Source: Furfurilactobacillus entadae (lineage in GTDB: Bacteria; Bacillota; Bacilli; Lactobacillales; Lactobacillaceae). From it: a stretch of 64,000 nucleotides of DNA. Both the position numbers and the translations under genes were made by a program. The notes beneath the pieces are model-generated. The model had not been told where the DNA came from, did not search any database, and was given only the letters and a program-made list of their open reading frames with translations. Shown here in pieces: positions 52,145-61,662 of this stretch. Position 1 is the first letter of the stretch, and each line of letters opens with the position of its first letter. The DNA lies in NCBI RefSeq assembly GCF_045862745.1, contig NZ_BQXN01000004.1, positions 66,368 through 130,367 on the forward strand, read 5' to 3'.

Positions 52145-53758
52145 ATGAACACAAAGCCCCAGCGCCCAAAAGGAAGTCAACGACGGGGGCTCATTAACGG
52201 CGCGTTAATGATGTCTGTGGCGGCACTTGTGGCTAAGGTGCTGAGTGCTGTTTACCGAATCCCACTACAAAACTTGGTCGGAAACACCGGATTTTATGTT
52301 TATCAGCAGGTTTACCCGCTGTATGGAATTGCGATGACGTTTGCGCTCAGTGGGTTGCCTGTCTTTATTTCAAAGCTCATTGCGGAAATTGACGATCGGG
52401 CAAAACAACAAACGGTGGCCAAACGAATTTTTGTGATCCTTGCTGTCGTCAGCGTGCTGTTGTTCGTTGGTTTGTTTGGCGGGGCTCAGTTGATTGCCCG
52501 GGCAATGGGTGATAGCGGCCTTACCCCGTTAATTCAAGTTGTGGCAGGCATGGACCTGTTCATGCCGTTTCTGGCGGTCGGTCGGGGGTTCGCCCAGGGG
52601 CAATTCGATATGCGACCAACCGCAATTTCTCAGGTGTTAGAGCAGGTCGTCCGGGTCGCCATCATTGTGGCGGTGGCGTGGTGGGCTGCTCATCACGCAT
52701 GGCCCGTTTACAAAATGGGTGCATGGGCAATGAGTGGGGCTTTGTTCGGTGCTGTGGTTGCCGTTGCTGTTTTTGCGGTGTTCTACCAAGAACTCTTTTC
52801 AGCACCGACCGTTGCCGTTTCTCAGGCCTACGATTGGCCGATTTTAGTTAAACGACTGTGGCGCGAGGGGGGCACGATTTGTCTGTTTGCCGCCGTGGTC
52901 ATTTTGTTACAGTTGGTGGACTCATTCACCGTCAAACGGGGCCTTGTGACCATGGGGCTCTCGCAAGATGATGCGAAGTCACTAAAGGGGGTCTACGACC
53001 GGGCCCAACCCTTAATTCAGTTGGGGTTGGTCGTGGCCACCAGTTTTTCGGCAACGTTATTGCCGACACTCAGCGCTGCCATTGCCAACCGGCGGGCCCA
53101 CACCGTGCAAGCCACGTTGACGATGCTGATTCACGTCAGCTTTGCATTATCAGTGGCTGCGACGGCAGGACTTGTGGTGTTGATGCCCAGTATCAACCAC
53201 GTTTTATTTGGAAGTTCAACGGGGAGTTTAGCGTTGGCAATCTACTGTTTGAGCATCGTGTTTGCAAGTTTGATCAGCACCTACAACAGCATTTTGCAGA
53301 GTATGAACCAGTACCGCTTATCGTTAGTTGCGTTGGTCAGCGGGGTGGCGGTAAAGGGGCTATTAAACTACGGTGCGGTCGTTCGCTGGGGCATCAACGG
53401 GGCCAGTTTCATAACGGTGGTCAGCCTTGCCGTCATGTTAGGTGTATTGTGGCTAGGAAGTCCGGAAGCGATGCGAGAAGCCCTGACGCGGGGAATGTTT
53501 ATCCGTAAACTTGGGTTTGTGACGACGTTAATGGCCATTGGCGCCGTGGCCGCCAGCACACAGATCCAGTTGTGGTTGGGACTGGGCCGTGGTGCAGCAG
53601 TCGTGGTGACAACTGGCGGTGTCTGTGTCGGCGTAGCCGTGTTCATTGGCGCCGCATTGTGGACCCGGTTGTTTACGCCGCGTGAGTGGCTGACGCTTCC
53701 AGGTGGTAAGACGTTACTAAAAGTGGTGGCCAAGATGAAGTGGCCATCAGTTCATTAA
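52145..53758 (+). CDS. MurJ/SpoVB-type polysaccharide flippase
   Basis: A 537-residue membrane protein of the MOP superfamily with about 14 helices (MATE-like Polysacc_synt family). Starts with basic RPKGSQRRGLINGALMM and the family pattern LVAKVLSAVYRIPLQNLVGN, then FYVYQQVYPLYGIAMTFALS. Homologues (YtgP/MurJ, SpoVB) flip lipid II or polysaccharide precursors across the membrane. The gene is tightly linked to mfd, as in Bacillus (mfd-spoVT-yabM). Which lipid-linked substrate it flips is not readable. Confidence 0.88.
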   Translation: MNTKPQRPKGSQRRGLINGALMMSVAALVAKVLSAVYRIPLQNLVGNTGFYVYQQVYPLYGIAMTFALSGLPVFISKLIAEIDDRAKQQTVAKRIFVILAVVSVLLFVGLFGGAQLIARAMGDSGLTPLIQVVAGMDLFMPFLAVGRGFAQGQFDMRPTAISQVLEQVVRVAIIVAVAWWAAHHAWPVYKMGAWAMSGALFGAVVAVAVFAVFYQELFSAPTVAVSQAYDWPILVKRLWREGGTICLFAAVVILLQLVDSFTVKRGLVTMGLSQDDAKSLKGVYDRAQPLIQLGLVVATSFSATLLPTLSAAIANRRAHTVQATLTMLIHVSFALSVAATAGLVVLMPSINHVLFGSSTGSLALAIYCLSIVFASLISTYNSILQSMNQYRLSLVALVSGVAVKGLLNYGAVVRWGINGASFITVVSLAVMLGVLWLGSPEAMREALTRGMFIRKLGFVTTLMAIGAVAASTQIQLWLGLGRGAAVVVTTGGVCVGVAVFIGAALWTRLFTPREWLTLPGGKTLLKVVAKMKWPSVH

Positions 53759-53778
53759 GTGAAAATGAGGATAATAAA

Positions 53779-54063
53779 ATGCGATTAGATAAATTTTTAA
53801 AAATTTCACGGATTATTAAACGCCGGCCAGTTGCCAAAGAAATTGCTGACCAGGGCCGAATCACCATTAACGGGACAAAGGGAAAATCATCCAGCAACGT
53901 GAACGTTAACGATGAACTTGTTATTTCATTTGGGAACAAAACGTTGACGGTTCAGGTCTTGCAGCTGTTAGAGACGACCAAAAAAGAGGATGCCGAAAAG
54001 ATGTATAAAATCGTTTCGGAAGACTACGCTAAGGATTATCGGAATCAAGATCTAAATAATTAG
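53779..54063 (+). CDS. rqcP: S4-domain RNA-binding protein RqcP
   Basis: 94 residues from ATG 53779; 20 bases after the flippase gene. The S4 domain makes up the first 60 residues: MRLDKFLKISRIIKRRPVAK and EIADQGRITINGTKGKSS. Same size and place (between yabM and divIC) as Bacillus YabO/RqcP, which helps RqcH add alanine tails in ribosome-associated quality control. Role by homology. Confidence 0.92.
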   Translation: MRLDKFLKISRIIKRRPVAKEIADQGRITINGTKGKSSSNVNVNDELVISFGNKTLTVQVLQLLETTKKEDAEKMYKIVSEDYAKDYRNQDLNN

Positions 54064-54131
54064 TGATTGAAATGCGAAAATACGTTCGCATTAAAAGAGT
54101 GTTAATCCTTACAGCTGTAACGTATTTGACA

Positions 54132-54160
54132 TTTACATCTAAAATTGACGTTGTTATACT
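54132..54160 (+). promoter_or_regulatory. divIC promoter
   Basis: TTTACA and TATACT with a 17-base spacer, 74 bases before divIC. Confidence 0.7.
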
Positions 54161-54233
54161 TTAGGTGAAATCATTAAATGGATAACGTTGATTATCAAAA
54201 GTTGCGGACCCGTCTAGTTGAGGTGTAAATAGC

Positions 54234-54617
54234 ATGCAAGATGAGCATTCGATTCATCAACTGAATAATGATTATGTGAAGCGGCTTCGGGCAAGTGAAG
54301 TTGCGCATAACCAAACGCAGGCACAGTTATCACGACGGCGCCGCGGGCGGATGTGGCGGATTTTGCTGGCATTTGCTGTGGCCATGGTGTTATGTTTTTG
54401 GGCGTACGGTCGGAATGTGGCCAGCTTAAAGAAGCTGAACCACGAAAACGCACAAGCAACCACCCAGTTGCAGACGGCGAAGCAGAAAAATTCGAAGCTG
54501 AACCAACAGGTGGGTCAGTTGAATAATGATGATTATTTAGAAAAATTAATTCGCGATAAATATCTGTACACGAAAGACGGGGAAACCGTTTATAATTTAC
54601 CGACAGATGCGAAGTAA
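54234..54617 (+). CDS. divIC: Cell-division protein DivIC/FtsB
   Basis: A 127-residue bitopic membrane protein. Cytoplasmic basic N-terminus 1-42 (SRRRRGRMWR), one helix at about 43-60 (ILLAFAVAMVLCFWAYG), then an extracellular coiled coil (LKKLNHENAQATTQLQTAKQ to about 105) and the conserved end YLEKLIRDKYLYTKDGETVY. Bridges DivIB and FtsL in the septal complex. Position between rqcP and yabR is conserved. Confidence 0.94.
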   Translation: MQDEHSIHQLNNDYVKRLRASEVAHNQTQAQLSRRRRGRMWRILLAFAVAMVLCFWAYGRNVASLKKLNHENAQATTQLQTAKQKNSKLNQQVGQLNNDDYLEKLIRDKYLYTKDGETVYNLPTDAK

Positions 54618-54631
54618 AGAATTAAGCAATT

Positions 54632-54663
54632 AACAGCCGTGGGCGGTGCCCGCGGCTGTTTTA
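54632..54663 (+). terminator. Terminator after divIC
   Basis: Stem AACAGCCGTGGGC / GCCCGCGGCTGTT with TTTT following. Confidence 0.85.
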
Positions 54664-54724
54664 TGGTACAATCATGATGTTTTAAAGCGTTAACAACGCA
54701 ATCTTCAGGAGGATAAATCTTTTT

Positions 54725-55198
54725 ATGGCAGTGGCAATCGGTAGCAAAGTTTCGGGTAAGGTGACAGGCATTACTGGGTTTGGTGCGTTCATTGATCTAG
54801 GCGAGCACCAGAGTGGTTTAGTTCACATTAGCCAGGTCTCCAATGAATACGTTAAGGACATTCACGATGTACTCACCGTGGGCGATGAAGTTACGGTTAA
54901 AGTGCTATCGATTGAAAATGGCAAAATTGCTTTATCCATCAAGCAAGCCGCTGACAATGCGACGGCACCAAGTGCACGTGAACACCATGGGCATAGCAAT
55001 GACCATCATGAAGTGAACCGTGAACCGCGGGCTGAACACAGAAGCAGCAACCGTGGCGCAGGTCGGAAACCCCATGCTGTTGATAACAGTTTTGATGGGA
55101 TGATGGCAAGTTTCTTAAAGGATAGTGAACAACGGTTAGCGACCATTAAGCATAATACTGAAGGAAAACGTGGCGGTCGTGGTGGCCGGCGAAGTTAA
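54725..55198 (+). CDS. S1-domain RNA-binding protein (YabR-like)
   Basis: 157 residues. The S1 domain covers 5-75: GSKVSGKVTGITGFGAFIDL, SGLVHISQVSNEYVKD, VTVKVLSIENGKIALSIKQ. The rest is a His/Arg/Gly-rich, probably disordered tail ending GKRGGRGGRRS. Resembles YabR / general stress protein 13 of Bacillus, in the same place between divIC and tilS. Binds RNA or ribosomes; the precise role is unknown. ATG follows AGGAGGATAAATCTTTTT. Confidence 0.9.
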   Translation: MAVAIGSKVSGKVTGITGFGAFIDLGEHQSGLVHISQVSNEYVKDIHDVLTVGDEVTVKVLSIENGKIALSIKQAADNATAPSAREHHGHSNDHHEVNREPRAEHRSSNRGAGRKPHAVDNSFDGMMASFLKDSEQRLATIKHNTEGKRGGRGGRRS

Positions 55199-55207
55199 AT
55201 TGAACTA

Positions 55208-55254
55208 AAAGCGCCTGTCACTTCTATCTAATTAAGGAGCGGCAGGCGTTTTAT
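55208..55254 (+). terminator. Terminator after the S1 gene
   Basis: Stem GCGCCTGTC / GGCAGGCG with a long loop and TTTT. Confidence 0.68.
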
Positions 55255-55286
55255 AATCCAAAGAAAGGTGGAACCTGGTAACGAAC

Positions 55287-56663
55287 ATGAACGAAGTTAG
55301 ACAGCAACTCCGGGCAGCTAACCAAATGCACGGATTATGGCAGGCAAGTGACACGGTTGTCGTGGCGGTCTCGACGGGCGTGGACTCGATGGTGTTACTG
55401 GATGTGCTCCGCCACCTTCCAAAAAGTGAGCGCCCGACGCTTGTGGTTGCACATGTTAACCATCAATTGCGGGCTCAAAGCGACGTTGAAGAGGCTAGTT
55501 TGCGGGCACAGCTGGCGTCAACGGATGTGCCGTTAGTGGTGACCAGCTGGCCCAAAGAAGACCACCCACAAATGGGTGTCGAAGCAGCGGCACGGGCGTT
55601 TCGCTATGATTTTTTTGAGCGGGTGATGAGAAAGTATGGGGCAACGGTGTTGATGACCGCACACCAGCAGGATGAACAGGCCGAAACAATCATGATGCGG
55701 GTGATCGAAGGCCGAAGTTTTACCGAACCACTTGGAATCGCGTGGCAGCGCCCGTTTGGCCCCGGACGATTAGTGCGGCCATTGTTAGGAATCAGCAAAG
55801 CCGCCATTCGCGCGTATGCGGATGATCACCAGGTGATGAGCTTTGAGGATGAAACGAACATGTCGCTGACGGTTCTACGTAACCGAACGAGACACCAGGT
55901 GCTGCCACAGCTCCGGGCAGAAAATCCGCGGTTTGATGACGACCTTGTGGCGAACGCAGCAGACTTAGCAGAAATGATGGCGGTTATGGGAAAACAGGCC
56001 CATGAAGTCGTCAGTCATGCTAACGGGAGCTTACAAGCGTTGATGAGTGACGCACTCCCGACCAGTTTATTACTGAAAACAGCGTTTAGTGAATGTGCAC
56101 CAGAGGTCTCTGTTAGTGCAAGTGTGTGGCGGCGACTTGCAGTTAACTTGCCGACGATGCGCCCCCAAGCAACCATTGATTTAGGTCGCGGGTGGCAATT
56201 GCAGCGTCATTACGATCAAATTATGTTTGTTAAACGGGAATCTGGTCCTCAAAAAATCCGTGCTCAAACGCTACCAGACCAACAAACTATGGTACCATTG
56301 AACAAATGGCAGTCAGTGACAGAAGTGGGTGCTATCGGTGCGTGGTCAGCTGAGCAAACCGTCACAATGTGGCCGGCGTTTCGAAGCGTTCATGTCCGAG
56401 TTTCACCAACTGACTGGCCGTTAATTATTCGGCCAGCACGAGGGGATGATCGGCTTGCCTTGGCAAACGGCGGTCACCAAAGTGTTCGGCGGATTATGAT
56501 CAACCAAAAGGTCGCGACGGCAGAGCGCTCACAGCAATTGCTGGTGACGACAGTAACCGGAACACCGTTATGGTTGGTTGGACGTAAAGTGGCGGCAACC
56601 GCCGTGTCCGGTCAGGTCATTGAACTATGTTTAAAACCAATGCAAGGAGTAGAGTATGGATAA
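55287..56663 (+). CDS. tilS: tRNA(Ile)-lysidine synthase
   Basis: 458 residues. Changes C34 of the CAU-anticodon tRNA-Ile to lysidine so it reads AUA; essential. The PP-loop is VVVAVSTGVDSMVLLDVL at about 27, i.e. STGVDS rather than the commoner SGGVDS; HVNHQLRAQS and the TAHQQDEQAETIMMR motif follow. The C-terminal TilS domain has WPLIIRPARGDDRL. The last 8 bases overlap the start of hpt, so the two are coupled. ATG 55287 has AAAGGTGG upstream. Confidence 0.96.
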   Translation: MNEVRQQLRAANQMHGLWQASDTVVVAVSTGVDSMVLLDVLRHLPKSERPTLVVAHVNHQLRAQSDVEEASLRAQLASTDVPLVVTSWPKEDHPQMGVEAAARAFRYDFFERVMRKYGATVLMTAHQQDEQAETIMMRVIEGRSFTEPLGIAWQRPFGPGRLVRPLLGISKAAIRAYADDHQVMSFEDETNMSLTVLRNRTRHQVLPQLRAENPRFDDDLVANAADLAEMMAVMGKQAHEVVSHANGSLQALMSDALPTSLLLKTAFSECAPEVSVSASVWRRLAVNLPTMRPQATIDLGRGWQLQRHYDQIMFVKRESGPQKIRAQTLPDQQTMVPLNKWQSVTEVGAIGAWSAEQTVTMWPAFRSVHVRVSPTDWPLIIRPARGDDRLALANGGHQSVRRIMINQKVATAERSQQLLVTTVTGTPLWLVGRKVAATAVSGQVIELCLKPMQGVEYG

Positions 56664-57201
56664 CGATATTGAAAAAACGTTGTACAGTGCGGAAGAAATC
56701 AAAGAAGCAGCCCACCGGTTGGGAATGCAACTAACCGAGGACTATCGGGATAAAAAGCCGATCATGGTGTCCGTGTTAAAGGGTGCCATTTTATGGACGG
56801 TGGATGTCATGCGTGAAATGGACATCATGGCAGAGATGGACTTTGTTGATGTTTCAAGTTATCACGGTGGGGTTGCTTCTGCCGGTGAAATTGAGCTGAT
56901 CCATGATCTAAGCGTTGATGTGACAGATCGAAATATCATCATCATGGAAGACATTATCGACACGGGCCGGACCCTACAATACTTGATCGACCTGTTAAAG
57001 AAGCGACACGCAAAGGACATCAAAGTCTGCACGCTGCTTGATAAACCAGAAGGCCGGGTTGTCCCTGCTAAGGCGGATTACGTTGGTTTCCAACTCCCAA
57101 AGGAATTTGTGGTGGGCTATGGGCTTGATTACAAGGAGTTTTATCGAAACCTTCCGTATGTTGGGGTGTTAAAACCGTCCGTTTACGAAGAGGACAAGTA
57201 G
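56656..57201 (+). CDS. hpt: Hypoxanthine phosphoribosyltransferase
   Basis: A 181-residue purine-salvage enzyme that turns hypoxanthine or guanine plus PRPP into IMP or GMP. The PRPP loop IIIMEDIIDTGRTLQYLI is at about 95-112; PIMVSVLKGAILWTVDVM and the base-binding VVPAKADYVGFQLPKEFVVG match the family. ATG 56656 overlaps tilS and has AAGGAG in front. The tilS-hpt-ftsH order is conserved in Firmicutes. Confidence 0.97.
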   Translation: MDNDIEKTLYSAEEIKEAAHRLGMQLTEDYRDKKPIMVSVLKGAILWTVDVMREMDIMAEMDFVDVSSYHGGVASAGEIELIHDLSVDVTDRNIIIMEDIIDTGRTLQYLIDLLKKRHAKDIKVCTLLDKPEGRVVPAKADYVGFQLPKEFVVGYGLDYKEFYRNLPYVGVLKPSVYEEDK

Positions 57202-57243
57202 GCAGTCACGGCCTGAGCAATCAGAAAATTGGTGCGTTACTGT

Positions 57244-57264
57244 AACGGGTTTCACGCCCGTTTT
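57244..57264 (+). terminator. Weak terminator after hpt
   Basis: Stem AACGGG / CCCGTT with loop TTTCACG and TTTT, in the 216-base gap before ftsH. Confidence 0.6.
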
Positions 57265-57305
57265 ACTGGGCGATTGAAAAAATCCGTTGTGGGCGTCATT
57301 TTTGT

Positions 57306-57335
57306 TTGGTCAAGATAGGTCAATTGTGCTATTAT
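57306..57335 (+). promoter_or_regulatory. ftsH promoter and hairpin leader
   Basis: TTGGTC and TATTAT with an 18-base spacer. The leader then folds into two small hairpins, GCGGGG-type GCAGGGGGTAACCCCGC (57348-57364) and ATCCC / GGGAT (57366-57383), ahead of the AGGAGG site. Confidence 0.6.
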
Positions 57336-57417
57336 ATGATTCATTAGCAGGGGGTAACCCCGCTTTATCCCGTTTTAATGGGATGAAGAAATGAAATACA
57401 CTGTCAGGAGGCACTGT

Positions 57418-59532
57418 ATGAACACACGCCGTAACGGGCCGGTTCGTAACAGTTTGTTCTGGATCGTGATCTTTTTGTCATTTATGGGAATCTTGTATTT
57501 CTTCTTTGGCAATAACACGGGCTCACAGACCCAAAACATTCGCTCGAGCGAATTTGTCCAGGAATTAAATCAAAACAAGGTCAAGAGCTTCCAGGTTCAG
57601 CCATCCGGTGGGGTCTATAAGATCACCGGGGACTACCGGACTGCTCAAAAGGCCTCCAGTACAGGAAATTCTTCACTAGGACTAGGCGGAAGCCAATCCA
57701 CAAAGGTGAAGAGTTTTACCACTTCTGTTCTGGAAAATGATGCCAGCGTGAAGCAAATCACTGACGCAGCTAGCAAGCACAGCGTCAAGATGGACACAAA
57801 GGCAGAAGAATCAAGTGGCTTCTGGATCAACTTAATTAGTTTGATCCTGCCAGTTGTTCTAATCATCTTCTTCTTCTACATGATGATGGGCCAAGCTGGT
57901 CAAGGTGGCGGCGGTCGTGGCGGTGTCACGAGCTTTGGGAAATCTAAAGCAAAGCCTGCAGATCCTAAGACCAACACCGTTCGTTTTAGCGACGTGGCCG
58001 GTGAAGAAGAAGAAAAGCAGGAACTGGTTGAAGTTGTTGAATTCTTAAAGGATCCGCAGAAGTTCACGACGCTGGGCGCACACATTCCAGCCGGTGTTCT
58101 GCTCGAGGGCCCGCCAGGTACTGGTAAGACATTACTTGCCAAGGCAGTTGCTGGTGAAGCTGGCGTACCATTCTTCTCCATGTCTGGGTCTGATTTCGTC
58201 GAAATGTTCGTCGGGGTTGGGGCTAGCCGGGTTCGTGACTTGTTCGATCAAGCCAAGAAGAGTGCACCATCAATTATCTTCATTGATGAAATTGATGCCG
58301 TTGGTCGTCAACGTGGCACTGGCATGGGTGGTGGTCACGATGAACGTGAACAAACACTGAACCAGTTGCTGGTTGAAATGGATGGATTTACTGGAAACGA
58401 AGGGGTCATCGTGATGGCCGCAACTAACCGGTCTGATGTCCTTGACCCAGCCCTGTTACGTCCAGGCCGGTTTGACCGGAAGATCCTTGTGGGTCGTCCT
58501 GACGTTAAGGGCCGTGAAGCAATTTTGAAGGTTCATGCAGAAGGCAAGCCATTGGCTGCCAGTGTTGACCTTAAGGAAATTGCCAAGCAAACACCTGGGT
58601 TTGTGGGTGCTGATTTAGCGAACCTGTTGAATGAAGCCGCATTATTAGCTGCTCGTCGTGGGAAGACGCAAATTGACGCTGCCGACTTAGATGAAGCGGA
58701 AGACCGGGTTATTGCCGGGCCTGCCAAGCATGATCGGGTTATTTCTGATCATGAACGGCAAACCGTGGCGTACCATGAAGCTGGGCATACCATCGTTGGG
58801 CTTGTGCTTAACGACGCCCGGGTGGTCCACAAAGTAACCATTGTGCCTCGTGGTCGTGCCGGCGGTTACGCCATCATGTTGCCACGTGAAGACCAGATGC
58901 TGATGAGTAAGAAGGATGCGAAGGAACAGATTGCCGGGTTAATGGGTGGTCGTGCTGCTGAACAGATCATCTTTGATTCAGAATCATCTGGTGCTTCAAA
59001 TGACTTTGAACAGGCAACACAAATTGCCCGTTCAATGGTGACGCAGTACGGGATGAGTGACAAACTGGGCATGGTTTCACTGGAAAGTGATGGCCAACCA
59101 TTCTTGGGTGCTCAGTATGGCCAACAACCACCATACTCACAAGAAACAGCTGCTTTGATTGATGAAGAAGTTCGTCGTTTAACTGCTGAAGGTTACACAG
59201 ACGCACAAAACATTATTCAAAGTCACCGTGAACAACACAAGTTGATTGCGGAAGCCCTCTTGAAGTACGAAACGTTGGATGAAAAGCAGATCTTAAGTTT
59301 ATTCAAGACTGGAAAGATGCCTGAAAGTGCAGCTCCTGAAGCTGACCCACAGGCAGCAACCTTTGAACAAGCGAAGAGTGCTTTGGAACAACGTGAAGCA
59401 CAGCGGGCTGCTGAACATGAACCAGCAACATCTGCGGCAAGTCAGACAAGCGCTGACACAACGAGCCAAGCAACTAGCGCTGCTAGTTCGGCGAGTGAAG
59501 CAGCAGATTCAACTGATTCACATCAAGATTAG
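57418..59532 (+). CDS. ftsH: ATP-dependent zinc metalloprotease FtsH
   Basis: 704 residues from ATG 57418 (AGGAGG six bases upstream). A membrane-bound AAA+ protease for quality control of membrane and regulatory proteins. First helix about 13-30, extracellular domain to about 135, second helix at 138-160 (NLISLILPVVLIIFFFYMMM). Walker A GPPGTGKT, Walker B IIFIDEID, the second region of homology with LLRPGRFDR, zinc site HEAGH. The last 75 residues are an Ala/Ser/Thr/Gln-rich tail without known fold. Confidence 0.97.
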   Translation: MNTRRNGPVRNSLFWIVIFLSFMGILYFFFGNNTGSQTQNIRSSEFVQELNQNKVKSFQVQPSGGVYKITGDYRTAQKASSTGNSSLGLGGSQSTKVKSFTTSVLENDASVKQITDAASKHSVKMDTKAEESSGFWINLISLILPVVLIIFFFYMMMGQAGQGGGGRGGVTSFGKSKAKPADPKTNTVRFSDVAGEEEEKQELVEVVEFLKDPQKFTTLGAHIPAGVLLEGPPGTGKTLLAKAVAGEAGVPFFSMSGSDFVEMFVGVGASRVRDLFDQAKKSAPSIIFIDEIDAVGRQRGTGMGGGHDEREQTLNQLLVEMDGFTGNEGVIVMAATNRSDVLDPALLRPGRFDRKILVGRPDVKGREAILKVHAEGKPLAASVDLKEIAKQTPGFVGADLANLLNEAALLAARRGKTQIDAADLDEAEDRVIAGPAKHDRVISDHERQTVAYHEAGHTIVGLVLNDARVVHKVTIVPRGRAGGYAIMLPREDQMLMSKKDAKEQIAGLMGGRAAEQIIFDSESSGASNDFEQATQIARSMVTQYGMSDKLGMVSLESDGQPFLGAQYGQQPPYSQETAALIDEEVRRLTAEGYTDAQNIIQSHREQHKLIAEALLKYETLDEKQILSLFKTGKMPESAAPEADPQAATFEQAKSALEQREAQRAAEHEPATSAASQTSADTTSQATSAASSASEAADSTDSHQD

Positions 59533-59540
59533 TCTTTACG

Positions 59541-59582
59541 AAACACACCGTTGGCGGTTACGTCGAAACGGTGTGTTTTTCT
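59541..59582 (+). terminator. Terminator after ftsH
   Basis: Stem AAACACACCGTT / AACGGTGTGTTT with a T-rich tail. A second smaller hairpin AAACGTTAGC / GCTAACGTTT with TT follows at 59598-59622. Confidence 0.88.
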
Positions 59583-59669
59583 TTACATGATGACGCAAAC
59601 GTTAGCTTTGGCTAACGTTTTTCCGGTAAATGCGGTATACTAGCTTTCAGAATTTTTGAGGAGTATGAC

Positions 59670-60554
59670 ATGGCGAATTATTTAGTGAAAAGTATTATTG
59701 ATGACGGTAACTTTCGGGCATACGCAGTGGATACAACAAACGTTGTGGCGGAAGCGCAACGGCGCCACGACACGTGGAGTGCCTCATCTGCGGCCTTAGG
59801 ACGGACCATGACTGGTGCCATCCTGTTGGCAACATCCCTGATGAAGGGTCAAGAAACCATGACGGTCAAGGTGCAGGGTGATGGCCCGGCCAAGGGGATC
59901 GTTGTGGACGCGGATGCACAAGGGCACGTAAAGGGCTACATTATGAACCCCCACGTGCATTTGCCACTGAACGAACAGGGGCACATTGATGTTAGTGGGG
60001 CCGTGGGTAAAAACGGGGCCCTGTCGGTGACTAAGAACCTTGGTTTAGACCAACCGTACACGGGTCAGGTTGGCCTTGTTAGTGGTGAGATCGGTGATGA
60101 TTTCACGTACTACCTGGCACAATCCGAACAAATTCCGTCAGCCGTTGGGGTGTCTGTGTTTGTTGAAAACGACAACACCATTGGCGTTGCTGGTGGCTTT
60201 ATGATCCAAGTCCTTCCTGGTGCTTCCGATGAAGCAATCACAAAATTGGAAGCAACGTTGAAAGAAATGCCGTTGGTTTCCCAACTGTTACGGGATGGTA
60301 AGACGCCAGAAGACATTTTGAACGACCTGTTTGGCGAGGACCGGGTGAAAATTTTGGAACGGGTTCCCGTTAGTTTTGAATGTAACTGTTCAAAGGAAAA
60401 GTTTGCCGGTGACTTGGTCAGTTTACCAACTGCCGACATTCAAGAAATGATCGATGAAGGTCATGGTGCGGAAGCGGTCTGCCGGTTCTGTGGAAACAAA
60501 TATCAGTTTAGCGAAGCGGACTTAAAGCAACTGTTAGTTGATCGTGAAGCCTAA
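59670..60554 (+). CDS. hslO: Redox-regulated chaperone Hsp33
   Basis: 294 residues. A holdase activated by oxidative unfolding. N-terminal domain 1-225; the C-terminal zinc switch is complete: CNC at about 236-238 (FECNCSKEKF) and CRFC at about 270-273 (AVCRFCGNKY). ATG 59670 follows TTGAGGAGTATGAC. A TATACT at 59636-59641 serves as -10. It lies between ftsH and dusB, as in other lactobacilli. Confidence 0.97.
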   Translation: MANYLVKSIIDDGNFRAYAVDTTNVVAEAQRRHDTWSASSAALGRTMTGAILLATSLMKGQETMTVKVQGDGPAKGIVVDADAQGHVKGYIMNPHVHLPLNEQGHIDVSGAVGKNGALSVTKNLGLDQPYTGQVGLVSGEIGDDFTYYLAQSEQIPSAVGVSVFVENDNTIGVAGGFMIQVLPGASDEAITKLEATLKEMPLVSQLLRDGKTPEDILNDLFGEDRVKILERVPVSFECNCSKEKFAGDLVSLPTADIQEMIDEGHGAEAVCRFCGNKYQFSEADLKQLLVDREA

Positions 60555-60590
60555 CGTTTTGGTAAGAGACGCCCCATTGGAGGAGTAAAC

Positions 60591-61601
60591 ATGAAGTGGA
60601 ACATTGGCGGAATTGAAATTCCCAATCAGATCGTTGTCGCACCGATGGCGGGAGTTACGAACTCCGCGTTTCGGGTGATATGTAAAGAGTTTGGTGCCGG
60701 CCTAGTCGTTTGTGAAATGATTTCTGACCGTGGCATCCTGTACAAAAACAAGAAGACGTTGTCCATGATGAAGGTGGAAGAAGTAGAACACCCGATGAGC
60801 ATCCAGATTTTTGGGGGAACAAAGGAAACATTGGTTCAAGCAGCTCAGTATGTTGATCAACACACTGAAGCAGATATCATTGACATTAACATGGGTTGCC
60901 CCGTAAACAAGGTGGTTAAAACGGACGCTGGTGCACGGTGGCTGTTAGATCCTAACAAGGTCTATGAAATGGTTTCTTACGTCACAGACGCCGTTAAAAA
61001 GCCGGTGACGGTCAAGATGCGGACTGGTTGGGATCCTGACCATGTGTACGCGGTTGAAAACGCACTTGCCGCAGAACGTGGTGGTGCTGCCGCGCTAGCG
61101 ATGCATGGCCGGACCCGGTTCCAATTTTACGAGGGTCACTCAGACTGGGACGTACTTCATCAGGTCGCTGAGCAAATCCACATTCCGTTTATGGGAAATG
61201 GGGACGTTCAGACACCACAAGACGCAAAGAAGATGATCGACGAAGTGGGCGCAGACGCTGCCATGGTTGGTCGCGCCGCTGAAGGAAATCCGTGGGTTCT
61301 GGGGCAGATGGCTCATTACCTCGAAACAGGGGACTTACTCCCCGAACCAACGGCAGCAGAAAAGGTGGCTACGGCCAAGGAACACTTACAGCGGTTGGTT
61401 GACTTGAAGGGTGAACACGTTGGCTCTCACGAATTCCGTGGGCAAGCGACTTACTACCTGAAGGGGATTTCACACTCTGCTCGGACAAAAGTTGCGTTGA
61501 ACAATGCCGAGACCCAACAGGAGATGATCGACATCTTTGACGGGTTCTTGGACCAATTGGCAAAACGCGGTGAACGGGAAAGTTCAGAAGTTGTTCGTTA
61601 A
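60591..61601 (+). CDS. dusB: tRNA-dihydrouridine synthase B
   Basis: A 336-residue FMN enzyme that reduces uridine to dihydrouridine in the tRNA D-loop. TIM barrel with APMAGVTNSAFRVICKEFGA at the start, the active-site Cys in NMGCPVNKVVKTDAGARWL at about 104, VKMRTGWD, and FMGNGDVQTPQDA with the FMN phosphate site. Full length. ATG 60591 has GGAGGAGTAAAC upstream; 36 bases after hslO, so probably co-transcribed. Confidence 0.96.
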   Translation: MKWNIGGIEIPNQIVVAPMAGVTNSAFRVICKEFGAGLVVCEMISDRGILYKNKKTLSMMKVEEVEHPMSIQIFGGTKETLVQAAQYVDQHTEADIIDINMGCPVNKVVKTDAGARWLLDPNKVYEMVSYVTDAVKKPVTVKMRTGWDPDHVYAVENALAAERGGAAALAMHGRTRFQFYEGHSDWDVLHQVAEQIHIPFMGNGDVQTPQDAKKMIDEVGADAAMVGRAAEGNPWVLGQMAHYLETGDLLPEPTAAEKVATAKEHLQRLVDLKGEHVGSHEFRGQATYYLKGISHSARTKVALNNAETQQEMIDIFDGFLDQLAKRGERESSEVVR

Positions 61602-61662
61602 ACAGGCACTGTTTTAGTGTAAAATGGTGAATGTGAGAAATTGACAGAAGTGAGGGATTAAA

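Noticed and set aside
53368..53733. Opposite-strand 121-residue frame in the flippase gene
   Set aside because: It lies fully within a clear membrane-protein gene and has no start signals.
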